Under the pieces are notes generated by a model. The model saw only the letters and a program-made list of their open reading frames with translations, ran no database searches and was not told the origin of the DNA. Positions 1 to 8,761 of a stretch of 9,135 nt of DNA are shown in pieces. Numbering within the stretch: the first letter of the stretch is position 1; each line of letters begins with the position of its first letter. Source of the DNA: Pseudomonadota bacterium (GTDB lineage: Bacteria; Pseudomonadota; Gammaproteobacteria; Pseudomonadales; Oceanobacteraceae). The stretch spans positions 1 to 9,135 of the forward strand of contig JAEWQT010000062.1 of NCBI GenBank assembly GCA_023399105.1, in the 5' to 3' direction. Made by a program: the position numbers and the translations under genes.

Positions 1-1838
1 CTTACCTGGCCCAGCGGCGCGCCACTCTGCGCCGGTAACGCCAGCACCGGCAGGGTTGTTTGCCCCTGCGTCAGTTCCAGTTGTACGGCATCCAGCCAAA
101 CGCGGCGACCGCTGTGCACAAAACCGAATAATTGCCGGTGTTGCGCGGCAAATTCTGCCAGCATGTCGGCGGGTTCGGCATAGGCCACCAGCAAGGGTGT
201 ATCACTGCCGTCGTAACGCAGCCAGGCGCGGCGGATACTCTGTTCCGGTGACGCTAACGTAGCGCGCTGAGACAAACGCTCGAACGCCTGCTTCGCCGCT
301 GCGCTGACCTGCTCATCGCACGGCTGCAATACCGCTTCGTCGCCCAACCAGCGCTGCTCCGCCAAGCCAATACCAAAGGCCGACAACACCCCGGCCAGCG
401 GATGCAGATACACCTGCCGCATACCCAGCGCCTGCGCCACCGCACAGGCCTGCTGAGCACCGGCGCCGCCAAAGGCATTCAGTACATAATCGCGGATATC
501 GTAGCCGCGCTGGACCGAGATTTTTTTTACTGCTGCGGCCATATTTTCCACCGCGATGGTGATAAAGGCCTGTGCCAGTTGCTCCGGGGTATACAGAACA
601 CCGGTCTGCTCGTTCACCTGTTCAGCCAGTTCCGAAAATAATTGCTGCACCCGCGCCACATCCAACGGCTGATTTTGCTGCGGGCCGAACATGGCCGGGA
701 AATAATCCGGCTGTAAACGTCCCAGCAGAACGTTGCAGTCAGTAATGGTCAGCGGCCCGCCATGGCGGTAACAGGCCGGGCCGGGATAGCTGCCGGCGGA
801 TTCCGGGCCCACCTGCAAGCGCCCATCGGCAAAGCGCACAATGGAACCGCCACCGGCCGCCACGGTATGAATATTCATCAGCGGCACGCGCAATTTAACG
901 CCATTCACTTCGGTTAACGTGCTGCGCTCATAAGTGCCGGAAAAATGGCTGACATCGGTGGAGGTGCCGCCCATATCGAAGCCAATTAACCGCTCAAACC
1001 CATCGGCTTGCGCGGTGCGCACCATACCGACCACACCACCGGCGGGGCCGGATAAAATGGCGTCTTTACCGTGAAAATCGATCGCGGCACACAAGCCGCC
1101 GTGCGACTGCATAAACTGCAGATTGGTGGCGGGTAATTCGGCCTGAACCTGATCCACATAATGGCGCAATACCGGCGATAAATAGGCATCGGCCACGGTG
1201 GTGTCGCCACGCGGCACCAGTTTAATTAACGGACTGATGCGATGGCTTAAAGAAATCTGCGTAAACCCCAGCCGGGCGGCGATATCACCGATGCGCTGTT
1301 CATGCTGCGGATATTGCCAACTGTGCATCAGCACCACGGCAATGCTGTCAACGCCTTGGCGGCGGGCTTCCAGTAACTGCACCAGCACCGCTTCTTCATC
1401 CAGCGGATAATCGACCGTACCATCGGCCAGTACCCGCTCGGGTATTTCCACCACCTGCTCGTACAAAGGCGCCGGTTGTGCCGTAAATAACGCAAAAATA
1501 TCCGGCCGCGTCTGATAGCCGATGGCCAGCTGGTCGCGCAGGCCTTTGGTAATGCACAACAAGGTGCGGGCGCCTTTACGTTCCAGCAGTGCATTGGTCG
1601 CCACGGTGGTGCCCATTTTTACCGCCGCAATGTCCGCCGGTAACTGTGAAAAGCGTGCCTGAAGCTGACGAATGCCTTCCACCGCCGCATCGGCATAAAG
1701 CTGCGGATTTTCTGACAACAGTTTATGGGTAAGCAGCTCGCCGGCTGGAGTAATGGCAACGATATCGGTGAAGGTACCGCCACGATCAATCCAGAATTGC
1801 CAGCGGGGATCGGTACCAACAGAAGGGATAAAAGACAT
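1..1838 (-). CDS. 5-oxoprolinase (fused hydantoinase A/B type), N-terminal half, cut by window edge
   Basis: The frame is open from the ATG at 1838 to the left edge, 612 codons with no stop, so the gene is partial at its 3' end. Family knowledge: these enzymes hydrolyse 5-oxo-L-proline (pyroglutamate) to glutamate using ATP in the cytosol; fused proteins of this type are about 1,200 residues, so roughly half is visible. Seen: WIDRGGTFTDIVA at residues 16-28, where the IDRGGTFTD form is typical of the long fused enzymes rather than stand-alone HyuA; MGTTVATNALLERKGA at 75-90; SGPAGGVVGM at 263-272; the second nucleotide-binding motif GFDMGGTSTDVS at 286-297; AAGGGSI at 327-333; and AFGGAGAQ at 455-462. 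This covers the Hydantoinase_A N-terminal and core domains. The catalytic hydantoinase-B half lies outside. No Shine-Dalgarno is visible, and a GC-rich hairpin sits just before the ATG. It follows the cytochrome gene by 51 bases on the same strand. A broader hydantoinase specificity cannot be excluded. Confidence 0.9.
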   Translation of the reverse strand, partial: MSFIPSVGTDPRWQFWIDRGGTFTDIVAITPAGELLTHKLLSENPQLYADAAVEGIRQLQARFSQLPADIAAVKMGTTVATNALLERKGARTLLCITKGLRDQLAIGYQTRPDIFALFTAQPAPLYEQVVEIPERVLADGTVDYPLDEEAVLVQLLEARRQGVDSIAVVLMHSWQYPQHEQRIGDIAARLGFTQISLSHRISPLIKLVPRGDTTVADAYLSPVLRHYVDQVQAELPATNLQFMQSHGGLCAAIDFHGKDAILSGPAGGVVGMVRTAQADGFERLIGFDMGGTSTDVSHFSGTYERSTLTEVNGVKLRVPLMNIHTVAAGGGSIVRFADGRLQVGPESAGSYPGPACYRHGGPLTITDCNVLLGRLQPDYFPAMFGPQQNQPLDVARVQQLFSELAEQVNEQTGVLYTPEQLAQAFITIAVENMAAAVKKISVQRGYDIRDYVLNAFGGAGAQQACAVAQALGMRQVYLHPLAGVLSAFGIGLAEQRWLGDEAVLQPCDEQVSAAAKQAFERLSQRATLASPEQSIRRAWLRYDGSDTPLLVAYAEPADMLAEFAAQHRQLFGFVHSGRRVWLDAVQLELTQGQTTLPVLALPAQSGAPLGQV

Positions 1839-1840
1839 TG

Positions 1841-1868
1841 GGCGGCCTGCAGTATTCAGCGGGCCGCC
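1841..1868 (-). promoter_or_regulatory. GC-rich hairpin immediately upstream of the oxoprolinase start codon
   Basis: A perfect 7-base inverted repeat, GGCGGCC (1841-1847) and GGCCGCC (1862-1868), encloses a 14-base loop. On the minus-strand transcript the stem ends two bases before the ATG at 1838, where a ribosome binding site would be expected, and no Shine-Dalgarno is visible. It could restrain translation of the oxoprolinase. It could also be a weak terminator for the cytochrome gene, since TCTTTT follows a few bases downstream inside the coding region, but that is not a proper U-tract. The inverted repeat is seen; the function is inference. Confidence 0.4.
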
Positions 1869-1889
1869 AGTGTAACAAAGGCAGCCGGA

Positions 1890-2519
1890 TCAGGGCATAT
1901 TGGCGACGTGGGCGGCCACTTCCTTAATTTGCTGCGCATTCAGGTTACGGATCACCGACATCATCGGCGAGTTCTGCCGCTTGGGATCATTGTTGAGGAA
2001 TTTCATCAGCGTGGTTTCCAGAAATTCATAAGGCTGACCGGCAATGCGCGGATACTGCTTGTTGCCATGGCCGCTGACCCCGTGACAGGCAAAACACAGA
2101 CTGTCGTACAAGGCCTTACCTTTCTCACTATCAGCCACTGGCTGCTGACGCGGTTTAACGGTCTGGCGGGAAAAGAACAGCGCAATGGCAATGCGATCAT
2201 TTTCCGACAAGCCATTGGCCAGTTTGCTCATCACATAGTCACTGCGGGTGCCGTCGGAAAAATGTTCAAACTGAGTTAACAGATACTCAGAGTTCTGCTC
2301 CGCCAGGTTGGGAATATAGTCACGCTTGCTGTTGCCATCATTGCCGTGACAGTGCACACACAAGGTGGCGCGCTCCTGACCATCGTTAAGCGCAGCCTGC
2401 AGTAACGCCGCATTGCGTTCAATAACGGCCATTTCCTGCAGCATCCGGTTGACATCGGCTTGTGCAGACACACTTAACAGCAACAATACGGCGAATCCGG
2501 CCACCATGATGTTTTTCAT
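1890..2519 (-). CDS. periplasmic diheme cytochrome c (cytochrome c4-like)
   Basis: Starting at the ATG at 2519 gives 209 residues. Residues 1-21 form a signal peptide: K2, a hydrophobic core (VAGFAVLLLL), then AQA with cleavage expected before D22. Two CXXCH heme sites are present, CVHCH at 54-58 and CFACH at 142-146. Each half has a c4-type layout: heme site, a PNLAEQ or PRIAGQ loop (70-75, 157-162), an aromatic helix, and a candidate axial Met (M97 in DYVMSKLANGL; M186 or M187 in NSPMMSVIRNL). Cytochromes c4 are periplasmic electron carriers, usually between the bc1 complex and terminal oxidases; the partner here is unknown. The frame stays open upstream to 2675, but that would put about 52 residues before the signal peptide, so 2519 is preferred. 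The ribosome site is weak (GTGG just upstream). It is divergent from leuS and lies upstream of the oxoprolinase, possibly co-transcribed. Confidence 0.87.
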   Translation of the reverse strand: MKNIMVAGFAVLLLLSVSAQADVNRMLQEMAVIERNAALLQAALNDGQERATLCVHCHGNDGNSKRDYIPNLAEQNSEYLLTQFEHFSDGTRSDYVMSKLANGLSENDRIAIALFFSRQTVKPRQQPVADSEKGKALYDSLCFACHGVSGHGNKQYPRIAGQPYEFLETTLMKFLNNDPKRQNSPMMSVIRNLNAQQIKEVAAHVANMP

Positions 2520-5361
<2,842 letters not shown>

Positions 5362-5431
5362 TCCATCCGGAGCAACCGGCGTGGCCCGCTGCGCCAACGC
5401 TCCGTAATGAACACCTGCAGATAGGATGCTT

Positions 5432-5947
5432 ATGCGTATTGTTGCCTGGATTTTGACTGTTACCCTGCTGGCCGGCTGCGGCTGGCATCTGCGCGGCGTC
5501 ACCCCGCTGCCTCCGGAGTACCGGGTACTGCACCTGCAAAGCCAGGCCAGTAACAGCTTTAACCAGCAACTGCGTCTGCAACTGGAATTTAACGATGTGG
5601 TGCTGGCCGATGAAGCCGATGCCGCCCAGGCGGTACTGACCATCGGCGCGCTGGAGATCGAACGCCGTACCTTGTCCATCAACAGCAGTGGCCAGATCGG
5701 CGAGTACGAACTGAACGGCCGCCTCGAAGCGCGCCTGCAGCGCAATGACCGCGACGGTTTTGTACTGATCGAACTGCGCGGCCGCCGTTACCTCAGCAAC
5801 GACGTCAGCAACGTGGTGGGCACTGCTAACTCGGAACAACAGCAGCGCGCTGACCTGGAAAGTGACATGGTGCGTCAGTTGTTACGGCGTCTGCAGCGGC
5901 TGGATTACGACAGCAATATGCAGAAGAACCCTGAGGCCAGCGAGTGA
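5432..5947 (+). CDS. lptE: LPS-assembly lipoprotein LptE
   Basis: A 171-residue lipoprotein (E. coli LptE/RlpB has 193). LptE plugs the LptD barrel in the outer membrane and helps deliver lipopolysaccharide to the cell surface. The start at 5432 gives a short signal peptide ending in the lipobox LAGC, with C16 as the lipidated cysteine; the following GWHLRG is the hallmark of the family. Further matches are RVLHLQS at 31-37, the IGQ/EYELNGRLEA strand region near 89-100, and the C-terminal helix DMVRQLLRRLQRL at 145-157. The ATG at 5432 is chosen because AGGA (5423-5426) lies 5 bases before it; the in-frame ATG at 5426 overlaps that site and would add only two residues. It lies 70 bases after leuS, and its stop overlaps the start of holA, indicating translational coupling. 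Confidence 0.95.
   Translation: MRIVAWILTVTLLAGCGWHLRGVTPLPPEYRVLHLQSQASNSFNQQLRLQLEFNDVVLADEADAAQAVLTIGALEIERRTLSINSSGQIGEYELNGRLEARLQRNDRDGFVLIELRGRRYLSNDVSNVVGTANSEQQQRADLESDMVRQLLRRLQRLDYDSNMQKNPEASE
5933..5936 (+). promoter_or_regulatory. ribosome binding site of holA inside lptE
   Basis: GAGG lies 7 bases before the GTG at 5944, within the last codons of lptE. It supports the GTG start and the four-base GTGA overlap of the two genes, consistent with re-initiation by ribosomes finishing lptE. Confidence 0.7.
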
Positions 5948-6948
5948 AAATCCGTCAGGATCAGCTCAGCGCCACGCTCAGCAAAGAACTGGCCCCCGTC
6001 TATCTGATCAGTGGCGACGATCCGCTGCTGATCATGGAAGCCAGCGATAACATCCGTGCCGCCGCCCGCAAAGCCGGCATCGACGAACGCGAGCTGTTTC
6101 ACGCCGAAGGCAGTTTTGACTGGAACCACCTGCGCGACGAGGCCAGCGCCATGTCGCTGTTTGCCAGCCGCCGCGTACTGGAAGTCCGCATCCCCAACGG
6201 CAAACCCTCCGATAAGGGCGAAGCTCTGCTGGCACTGATCAACAACCCCAACCCCGATAACCTGTTATTAATTGTTTGCCCAAGGCTGGACAGCAGCATG
6301 CAACGGGCCGCCTGGGTTAAAGCCGCCGAAAAACAGGGCGTCTGGTTGCCTCTGTGGCCGATTGACCGCAACGACTACCCCGGCTGGCTGAAACGCCGCC
6401 TGCAACAGGCCGGCTTACAGATCGAACCGGCGGCGCTGGCATTGCTGGCGCAACAGACCGAAGGCAACCTGCTGGCGGCGGTCCAGGAAATTGAAAAACT
6501 GCGCCTGCTCGGCACCCAGAGCATCAGCGAAGATTTAATCCAGCAAGCCATTGGTGACAGTTCGCGTTTTGATGCTTTCGGCCTGGCCGATGCCTGCCTG
6601 CTGGGCCAGCTGGCCGAAGCGGTACGCATCCTGAACCACCTGCAGGCCGAAGGGGTGGAAGCCATTATGATTCTGGGCGCGTTGGTGCGGAAAATCCGTC
6701 AGTTACTGGCGTTAAAACCCCTCAGCGGTCAGCAACTCAGCGAAGCCTTTACCAAGCAGGGCATCTGGCCCAAGCAACAGGCGCCGTTCAAAAAAGCCCT
6801 GCAGAAACTCAGCCAGCAACAGCTGGAACAAGCCTTATTACAGGCTGAAAAAATTGATCAGGCCATCAAAGGCAGTGGTGAAAACCCCTGGCGATTGTTA
6901 AGTGAATTGGTGGTTTTGTTAACAGGTGTAAAACTGCCAACGGGTTAA
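5944..6948 (+). CDS. holA: DNA polymerase III subunit delta
   Basis: A 334-residue protein (E. coli delta has 343). Delta is the clamp-loader subunit that opens the beta sliding clamp; it has an AAA+-like fold without ATPase activity. Seen: PVYLISGDDPLLIMEA at 18-33, matching the YLLLGNDPLLLQES of E. coli; AMSLFASRR at 69-77, where L72-F73 correspond to the hydrophobic wedge that inserts into the clamp; LLLIVCPRLD at 107-116; and TEGNLLAAVQEIEKLRLL at 172-189, the conserved end of the AAA+-like part. The C-terminal collar domain follows, from about residue 205. The GTG start is fixed by the ribosome site at 5933-5936 and gives the family-like N-terminus MKIRQDQLSATL. The nadD gene that follows holA in E. 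coli is absent here. Confidence 0.96.
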   Translation: MKIRQDQLSATLSKELAPVYLISGDDPLLIMEASDNIRAAARKAGIDERELFHAEGSFDWNHLRDEASAMSLFASRRVLEVRIPNGKPSDKGEALLALINNPNPDNLLLIVCPRLDSSMQRAAWVKAAEKQGVWLPLWPIDRNDYPGWLKRRLQQAGLQIEPAALALLAQQTEGNLLAAVQEIEKLRLLGTQSISEDLIQQAIGDSSRFDAFGLADACLLGQLAEAVRILNHLQAEGVEAIMILGALVRKIRQLLALKPLSGQQLSEAFTKQGIWPKQQAPFKKALQKLSQQQLEQALLQAEKIDQAIKGSGENPWRLLSELVVLLTGVKLPTG

Positions 6949-6960
6949 CACTTCACCTGT
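6922..6960 (+). repeat. inverted repeat spanning the holA stop codon
   Basis: ACAGGTG (6922-6928) and CACCTGT (6954-6960) are a perfect 7-base inverted repeat with a 25-base loop containing the holA stop. No run of T follows, so it is not a classic intrinsic terminator. It might mark the 3' end of the transcript or be chance. No better terminator for the leuS-lptE-holA cluster is visible. Confidence 0.25.
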
Positions 6961-7079
6961 ATGGCCGATCACAGACAGCTGACCACCCCACCTCCATACT
7001 GCCAGCATCAGACATTCCCACCGGGTTGAATCCCCTGCCACTGACAGACAGCACTGGCGTACCCGGTCGGGCTCACGGG

Positions 7080-7094
7080 TGACAAATTTTGTCA
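7080..7094. promoter_or_regulatory. 15-base palindrome, candidate operator
   Basis: TGACAAA and TTTGTCA flank a single central T, a perfect 7-1-7 palindrome. A partial third half-site, TTTGTGA, follows at 7096-7102. Its right arm contains TTGTCA, a five-of-six match to a -35 box. It lies about 60 bases upstream of the candidate promoter of the 7217 gene. It resembles a dimeric repressor or activator site, but I cannot assign a regulator. Confidence 0.45.
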
Positions 7095-7120
7095 GTTTGT
7101 GACGCAGTACAGAATCCCGA

Positions 7121-7149
7121 CTGGCAAACCACCCGGTTTTGCATAGTAT
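7121..7149 (+). promoter_or_regulatory. candidate sigma-70 promoter for the 7217 gene
   Basis: CTGGCA (7121-7126; four of six to TTGACA), a 17-base spacer, then TAGTAT (7144-7149; four of six to TATAAT). Transcription would begin near 7156, giving a leader of about 60 bases before the ATG at 7217. The match is moderate, but the spacing is ideal and the -10 sits within a palindrome, as in repressed promoters. Confidence 0.4.
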
Positions 7150-7153
7150 GCAA
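7139..7153. promoter_or_regulatory. 15-base palindrome over the candidate -10 box
   Basis: TTGCATA and TATGCAA flank a central G, a second perfect 7-1-7 palindrome that differs in sequence from the one at 7080-7094. It covers the proposed -10 element, the classic position for a repressor that blocks RNA polymerase. The regulator is unknown. Confidence 0.5.
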
Positions 7154-7204
7154 GCGAACCAACACGACGGGTTGCGGTCATACCGCCGCTTCCGGGAGTA
7201 TCAA

Positions 7205-7208
7205 GAGG
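7205..7208 (+). promoter_or_regulatory. ribosome binding site deciding the 7217 start
   Basis: GAGG lies 8 bases before the ATG at 7217. No comparable site precedes the upstream in-frame candidates at 7139 (TTG) or 7148 (ATG). Confidence 0.75.
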
Positions 7209-7216
7209 ACAGGCTT

Positions 7217-7813
7217 ATGAGCGCACTGAATCAAACCCAGCAAAATTCGGATCTGGTGTGGGATCTGCAAAAGATCCATCAGCATCAGCGCGCCCTGTCC
7301 TTTGTAAAACAGTTTGAAAACCGTTTCTGCGTGTTTTCTTCCACCGTGCGTCAGCTGTACACCAACTACAGCATCTTCTTTCCCGAAGAAGCCAACCGCC
7401 AGCTGGTGATCTTGCCTGACCCTTACGCCTTTCACGATACCTTCAGCCATCTGAACCCCGACGCCGTGCAATCCACCGGCCTGCACGTTATTCCCGGCAA
7501 TCTGATCGGTAAACAGGGGCTGTATCTGGTGATTTCACACAAGGATAAGAATGTACGATCAGTGCCGATCCCGTTTCAGGAAGGTATCCGCCAGATTCTG
7601 CGCCGCTCCAACAGCAACGACCCCTTTCTGCCGGTGTTAATGAAAGGCGATCTGCGCGAATTCAACGACAAAATGCCCTGTCTGCACCTGAACCGGCTGC
7701 GCCTGAAAGAGCTGCACAGCTTATCCAGCCTGGAACGGGAAGGTATCCGCACCATCATCACCGACAAACTGATGCGTCTGTATCAGGAATCTTCGGCACT
7801 GAACCTGGGCTGA
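7217..7813 (+). CDS. hypothetical protein, family not recognised
   Basis: A 198-residue protein I do not recognise. It has no signal peptide or membrane segment, so it is probably cytoplasmic. The N-terminal 60 residues look helical (SDLVWDLQKIHQHQRALSFVK at the start, then VRQLYTNYSIFF at 44-55); a beta-rich middle includes RQLVILPDPY at 61-70 and GLYLVISHKD at 101-110; the C-terminal third is helical and rich in Arg, Lys and Leu (RLRLKELHSLSSLEREGIRTIITDKLMRL, 160-188). Only two cysteines occur (38 and 155), too few for a metal-binding cluster. Codon use resembles the neighbours, so recent transfer is not suggested. The start is set by the strong ribosome site, and the leader carries two palindromes and a candidate promoter, so it is probably a separately regulated single gene. 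It converges with the minus-strand gene ending at 7838. Confidence 0.8.
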   Translation: MSALNQTQQNSDLVWDLQKIHQHQRALSFVKQFENRFCVFSSTVRQLYTNYSIFFPEEANRQLVILPDPYAFHDTFSHLNPDAVQSTGLHVIPGNLIGKQGLYLVISHKDKNVRSVPIPFQEGIRQILRRSNSNDPFLPVLMKGDLREFNDKMPCLHLNRLRLKELHSLSSLEREGIRTIITDKLMRLYQESSALNLG

Positions 7814-7820
7814 ACCTGGC
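7799..7820 (+). repeat. 11-base tandem duplication across the stop of the 7217 gene
   Basis: CTGAACCTGGG (7799-7809) is followed directly by CTGAACCTGGC (7810-7820), identical in 10 of 11 bases. The TGA stop (7811-7813) lies in the second copy, read in a different frame from the first. It is probably a replication-slippage duplication. Confidence 0.6.
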
Positions 7821-7829
7821 AACGAATAC

Positions 7830-7850
7830 GGCGACGCTCAGGCGTCCGCC
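7830..7850. terminator. possible hairpin between convergent genes
   Basis: GGCGACGC (7830-7837) can pair with GCGTCCGCC (7842-7850) with one bulged C and a four-base loop. It overlaps the stop of the minus-strand gene (7838-7840) and lies 16 bases past the stop of the plus-strand gene. No T-run follows on either strand, so terminator function is uncertain. Confidence 0.3.
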
Positions 7851-8665
7851 CGATAATAACGCCGCACCAGCCGGCTCAGTCCTTTGCGCCAGGCTTTGGG
7901 CTTAATGCCAAAGGTATGGAATAACCGCGTATCATCGCCGCTTGGCACCCAGATAGCCGGCATCACCCCACCCGCCTGCGATGCCAGCTTCACCGCCCCC
8001 AAATCCTCGTATTGCCCGGCTTCGGCCAGCAAGGCCTCGGCAAAGGCATAGGACGATACCGGCTCAACCCCGCAAAAATGGTAAGTGCCCCATAAGTCAT
8101 CGGTGCAGGACGCCTGTTTGAGCATGGCAATAATCACGTCAGCGACATCGTCGGCCGGCGTTGGGCTGAACTTACGCTGCATATCCAGCGCCGGCTGGGC
8201 CTGCTCACGAATTAACGTCAGCAGCTGGTTGGCAAAGTCCTGAGTCATCAGCGAAAAACCCTGACCAATACGCAAAATAAGATGGCGACGGTTTTGCCGG
8301 GTCAGTGCTTCAATGGCCAGCAAGTCTTCCGCCAGAGCGGTATGGGCAAAGGTTTCTTCCTGCTCCGCCCAGCCCTTGTCTGGCCGGGGCGGAAACACCG
8401 CCAGCGACGACAACAACACCACCGGCACATCTTCTTCGGCGGCCTGTTCCAGCCAGAACGGCAAATGAGCGTAATCGTCCGGATGAAACAGCGACGGCAC
8501 CAGCACAAAGAATGGTTTGCCGGCCGCCAGCACGGTCATACGCTCGCGGCTTTCCAGCCCGAAACCTTTATACATCAGATCCTGAGCGGCCAGAGCACGA
8601 CTGAGAAAATGCCCGACCGGCCGGTTGGCGCCAATGATATAGGTGTAAAAACGGCTGATGGACAC
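7838..8665 (-). CDS. RmlD/SDR-like sugar-nucleotide-binding family protein, active site degenerate
   Basis: A 275-residue protein with the layout of extended or atypical short-chain dehydrogenases of the RmlD (dTDP-4-dehydrorhamnose reductase) type. Seen: first Rossmann strand and turn YIIGANRPVG at 9-18; the strand VVLLSSLAVF at 82-91, matching the SS(T/S)xVF of RmlD; the LILRIGQGFS segment at 129-138; the substrate-side FSPTPADDVADVI at 166-178; LWGTYHFCG at 191-199; and a C-terminal HTFGIKPKAWRKGL at 250-263. The glycine-rich turn has lost its middle glycine (R15), and the expected YxxxK is not recognisable where AHTALAEDL (107-115) aligns, so it may bind without catalysing reduction. The GTG start is supported by GGAG (complement of 8672-8675) 6 bases upstream. 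No sugar-nucleotide genes adjoin it, so a rhamnose pathway role is not suggested. Family 0.8 sure; substrate unknown. Confidence 0.78.
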   Translation of the reverse strand: MSISRFYTYIIGANRPVGHFLSRALAAQDLMYKGFGLESRERMTVLAAGKPFFVLVPSLFHPDDYAHLPFWLEQAAEEDVPVVLLSSLAVFPPRPDKGWAEQEETFAHTALAEDLLAIEALTRQNRRHLILRIGQGFSLMTQDFANQLLTLIREQAQPALDMQRKFSPTPADDVADVIIAMLKQASCTDDLWGTYHFCGVEPVSSYAFAEALLAEAGQYEDLGAVKLASQAGGVMPAIWVPSGDDTRLFHTFGIKPKAWRKGLSRLVRRYYRADA

Positions 8666-8698
8666 GCAGCACTCCGCATAAGAAACGATATGGCGCGC

Positions 8699-8726
8699 AT
8701 CATACCGCGATGCGGATCAGCAACAA
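8699..8726 (-). promoter_or_regulatory. candidate sigma-70 promoter for the SDR-like gene
   Basis: Reading the minus strand: TTGTTG (complement of 8721-8726), a 16-base spacer, then TATGAT (complement of 8699-8704; five of six to consensus). Transcription would start near 8692, leaving a leader of about 27 bases with the GGAG site and GTG start. The -10 is good and the -35 weak. It suggests that the SDR-like gene can be transcribed independently of the gene upstream. Confidence 0.45.
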
Positions 8727-8761
8727 ACCAATGCGAAAAACCAATACCAAAGGTGAAGGAA

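Larger units (their letters stand above)
6949..7216 (+). other. intergenic spacer with regulatory-looking palindromes
   Basis: This 268-base gap separates holA from the next plus-strand gene. Its first 130 bases hold no gene or clear signal beyond a 9-base direct repeat, ACAGACAGC, at 6971-6979 and 7044-7052, and the short inverted repeat ACCCG (7061-7065) / CGGGT (7076-7080). The remainder holds two 15-base palindromes, a candidate promoter and a strong ribosome binding site, listed separately. In-frame translation upstream of 7217 is possible from 7139 or 7148 but would start inside the second palindrome and the -10 box. Confidence 0.6.

Noticed and set aside
1..1838. Frameshift in the oxoprolinase, suggested by several short open frames there
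   Set aside because: Reading the minus strand from 1838 gives one uninterrupted frame to the window edge containing all expected motifs.
1725..2279. 184-codon plus-strand open frame
   Set aside because: It lies antisense to the end of the cytochrome gene and the start of the oxoprolinase; both opposite-strand proteins have clear family motifs, so this is a shadow.
7061..7090. Intrinsic terminator after holA (ACCCG/CGGGT followed by TTTT)
   Set aside because: The stem is only 5 base pairs, and the short T-run belongs to the separate palindrome at 7080-7094.
7139..7216. Earlier start of the 198-residue gene at TTG 7139 or ATG 7148
   Set aside because: These codons lie inside the palindrome/-10 region without a ribosome site, whereas the ATG at 7217 has GAGG at ideal spacing.
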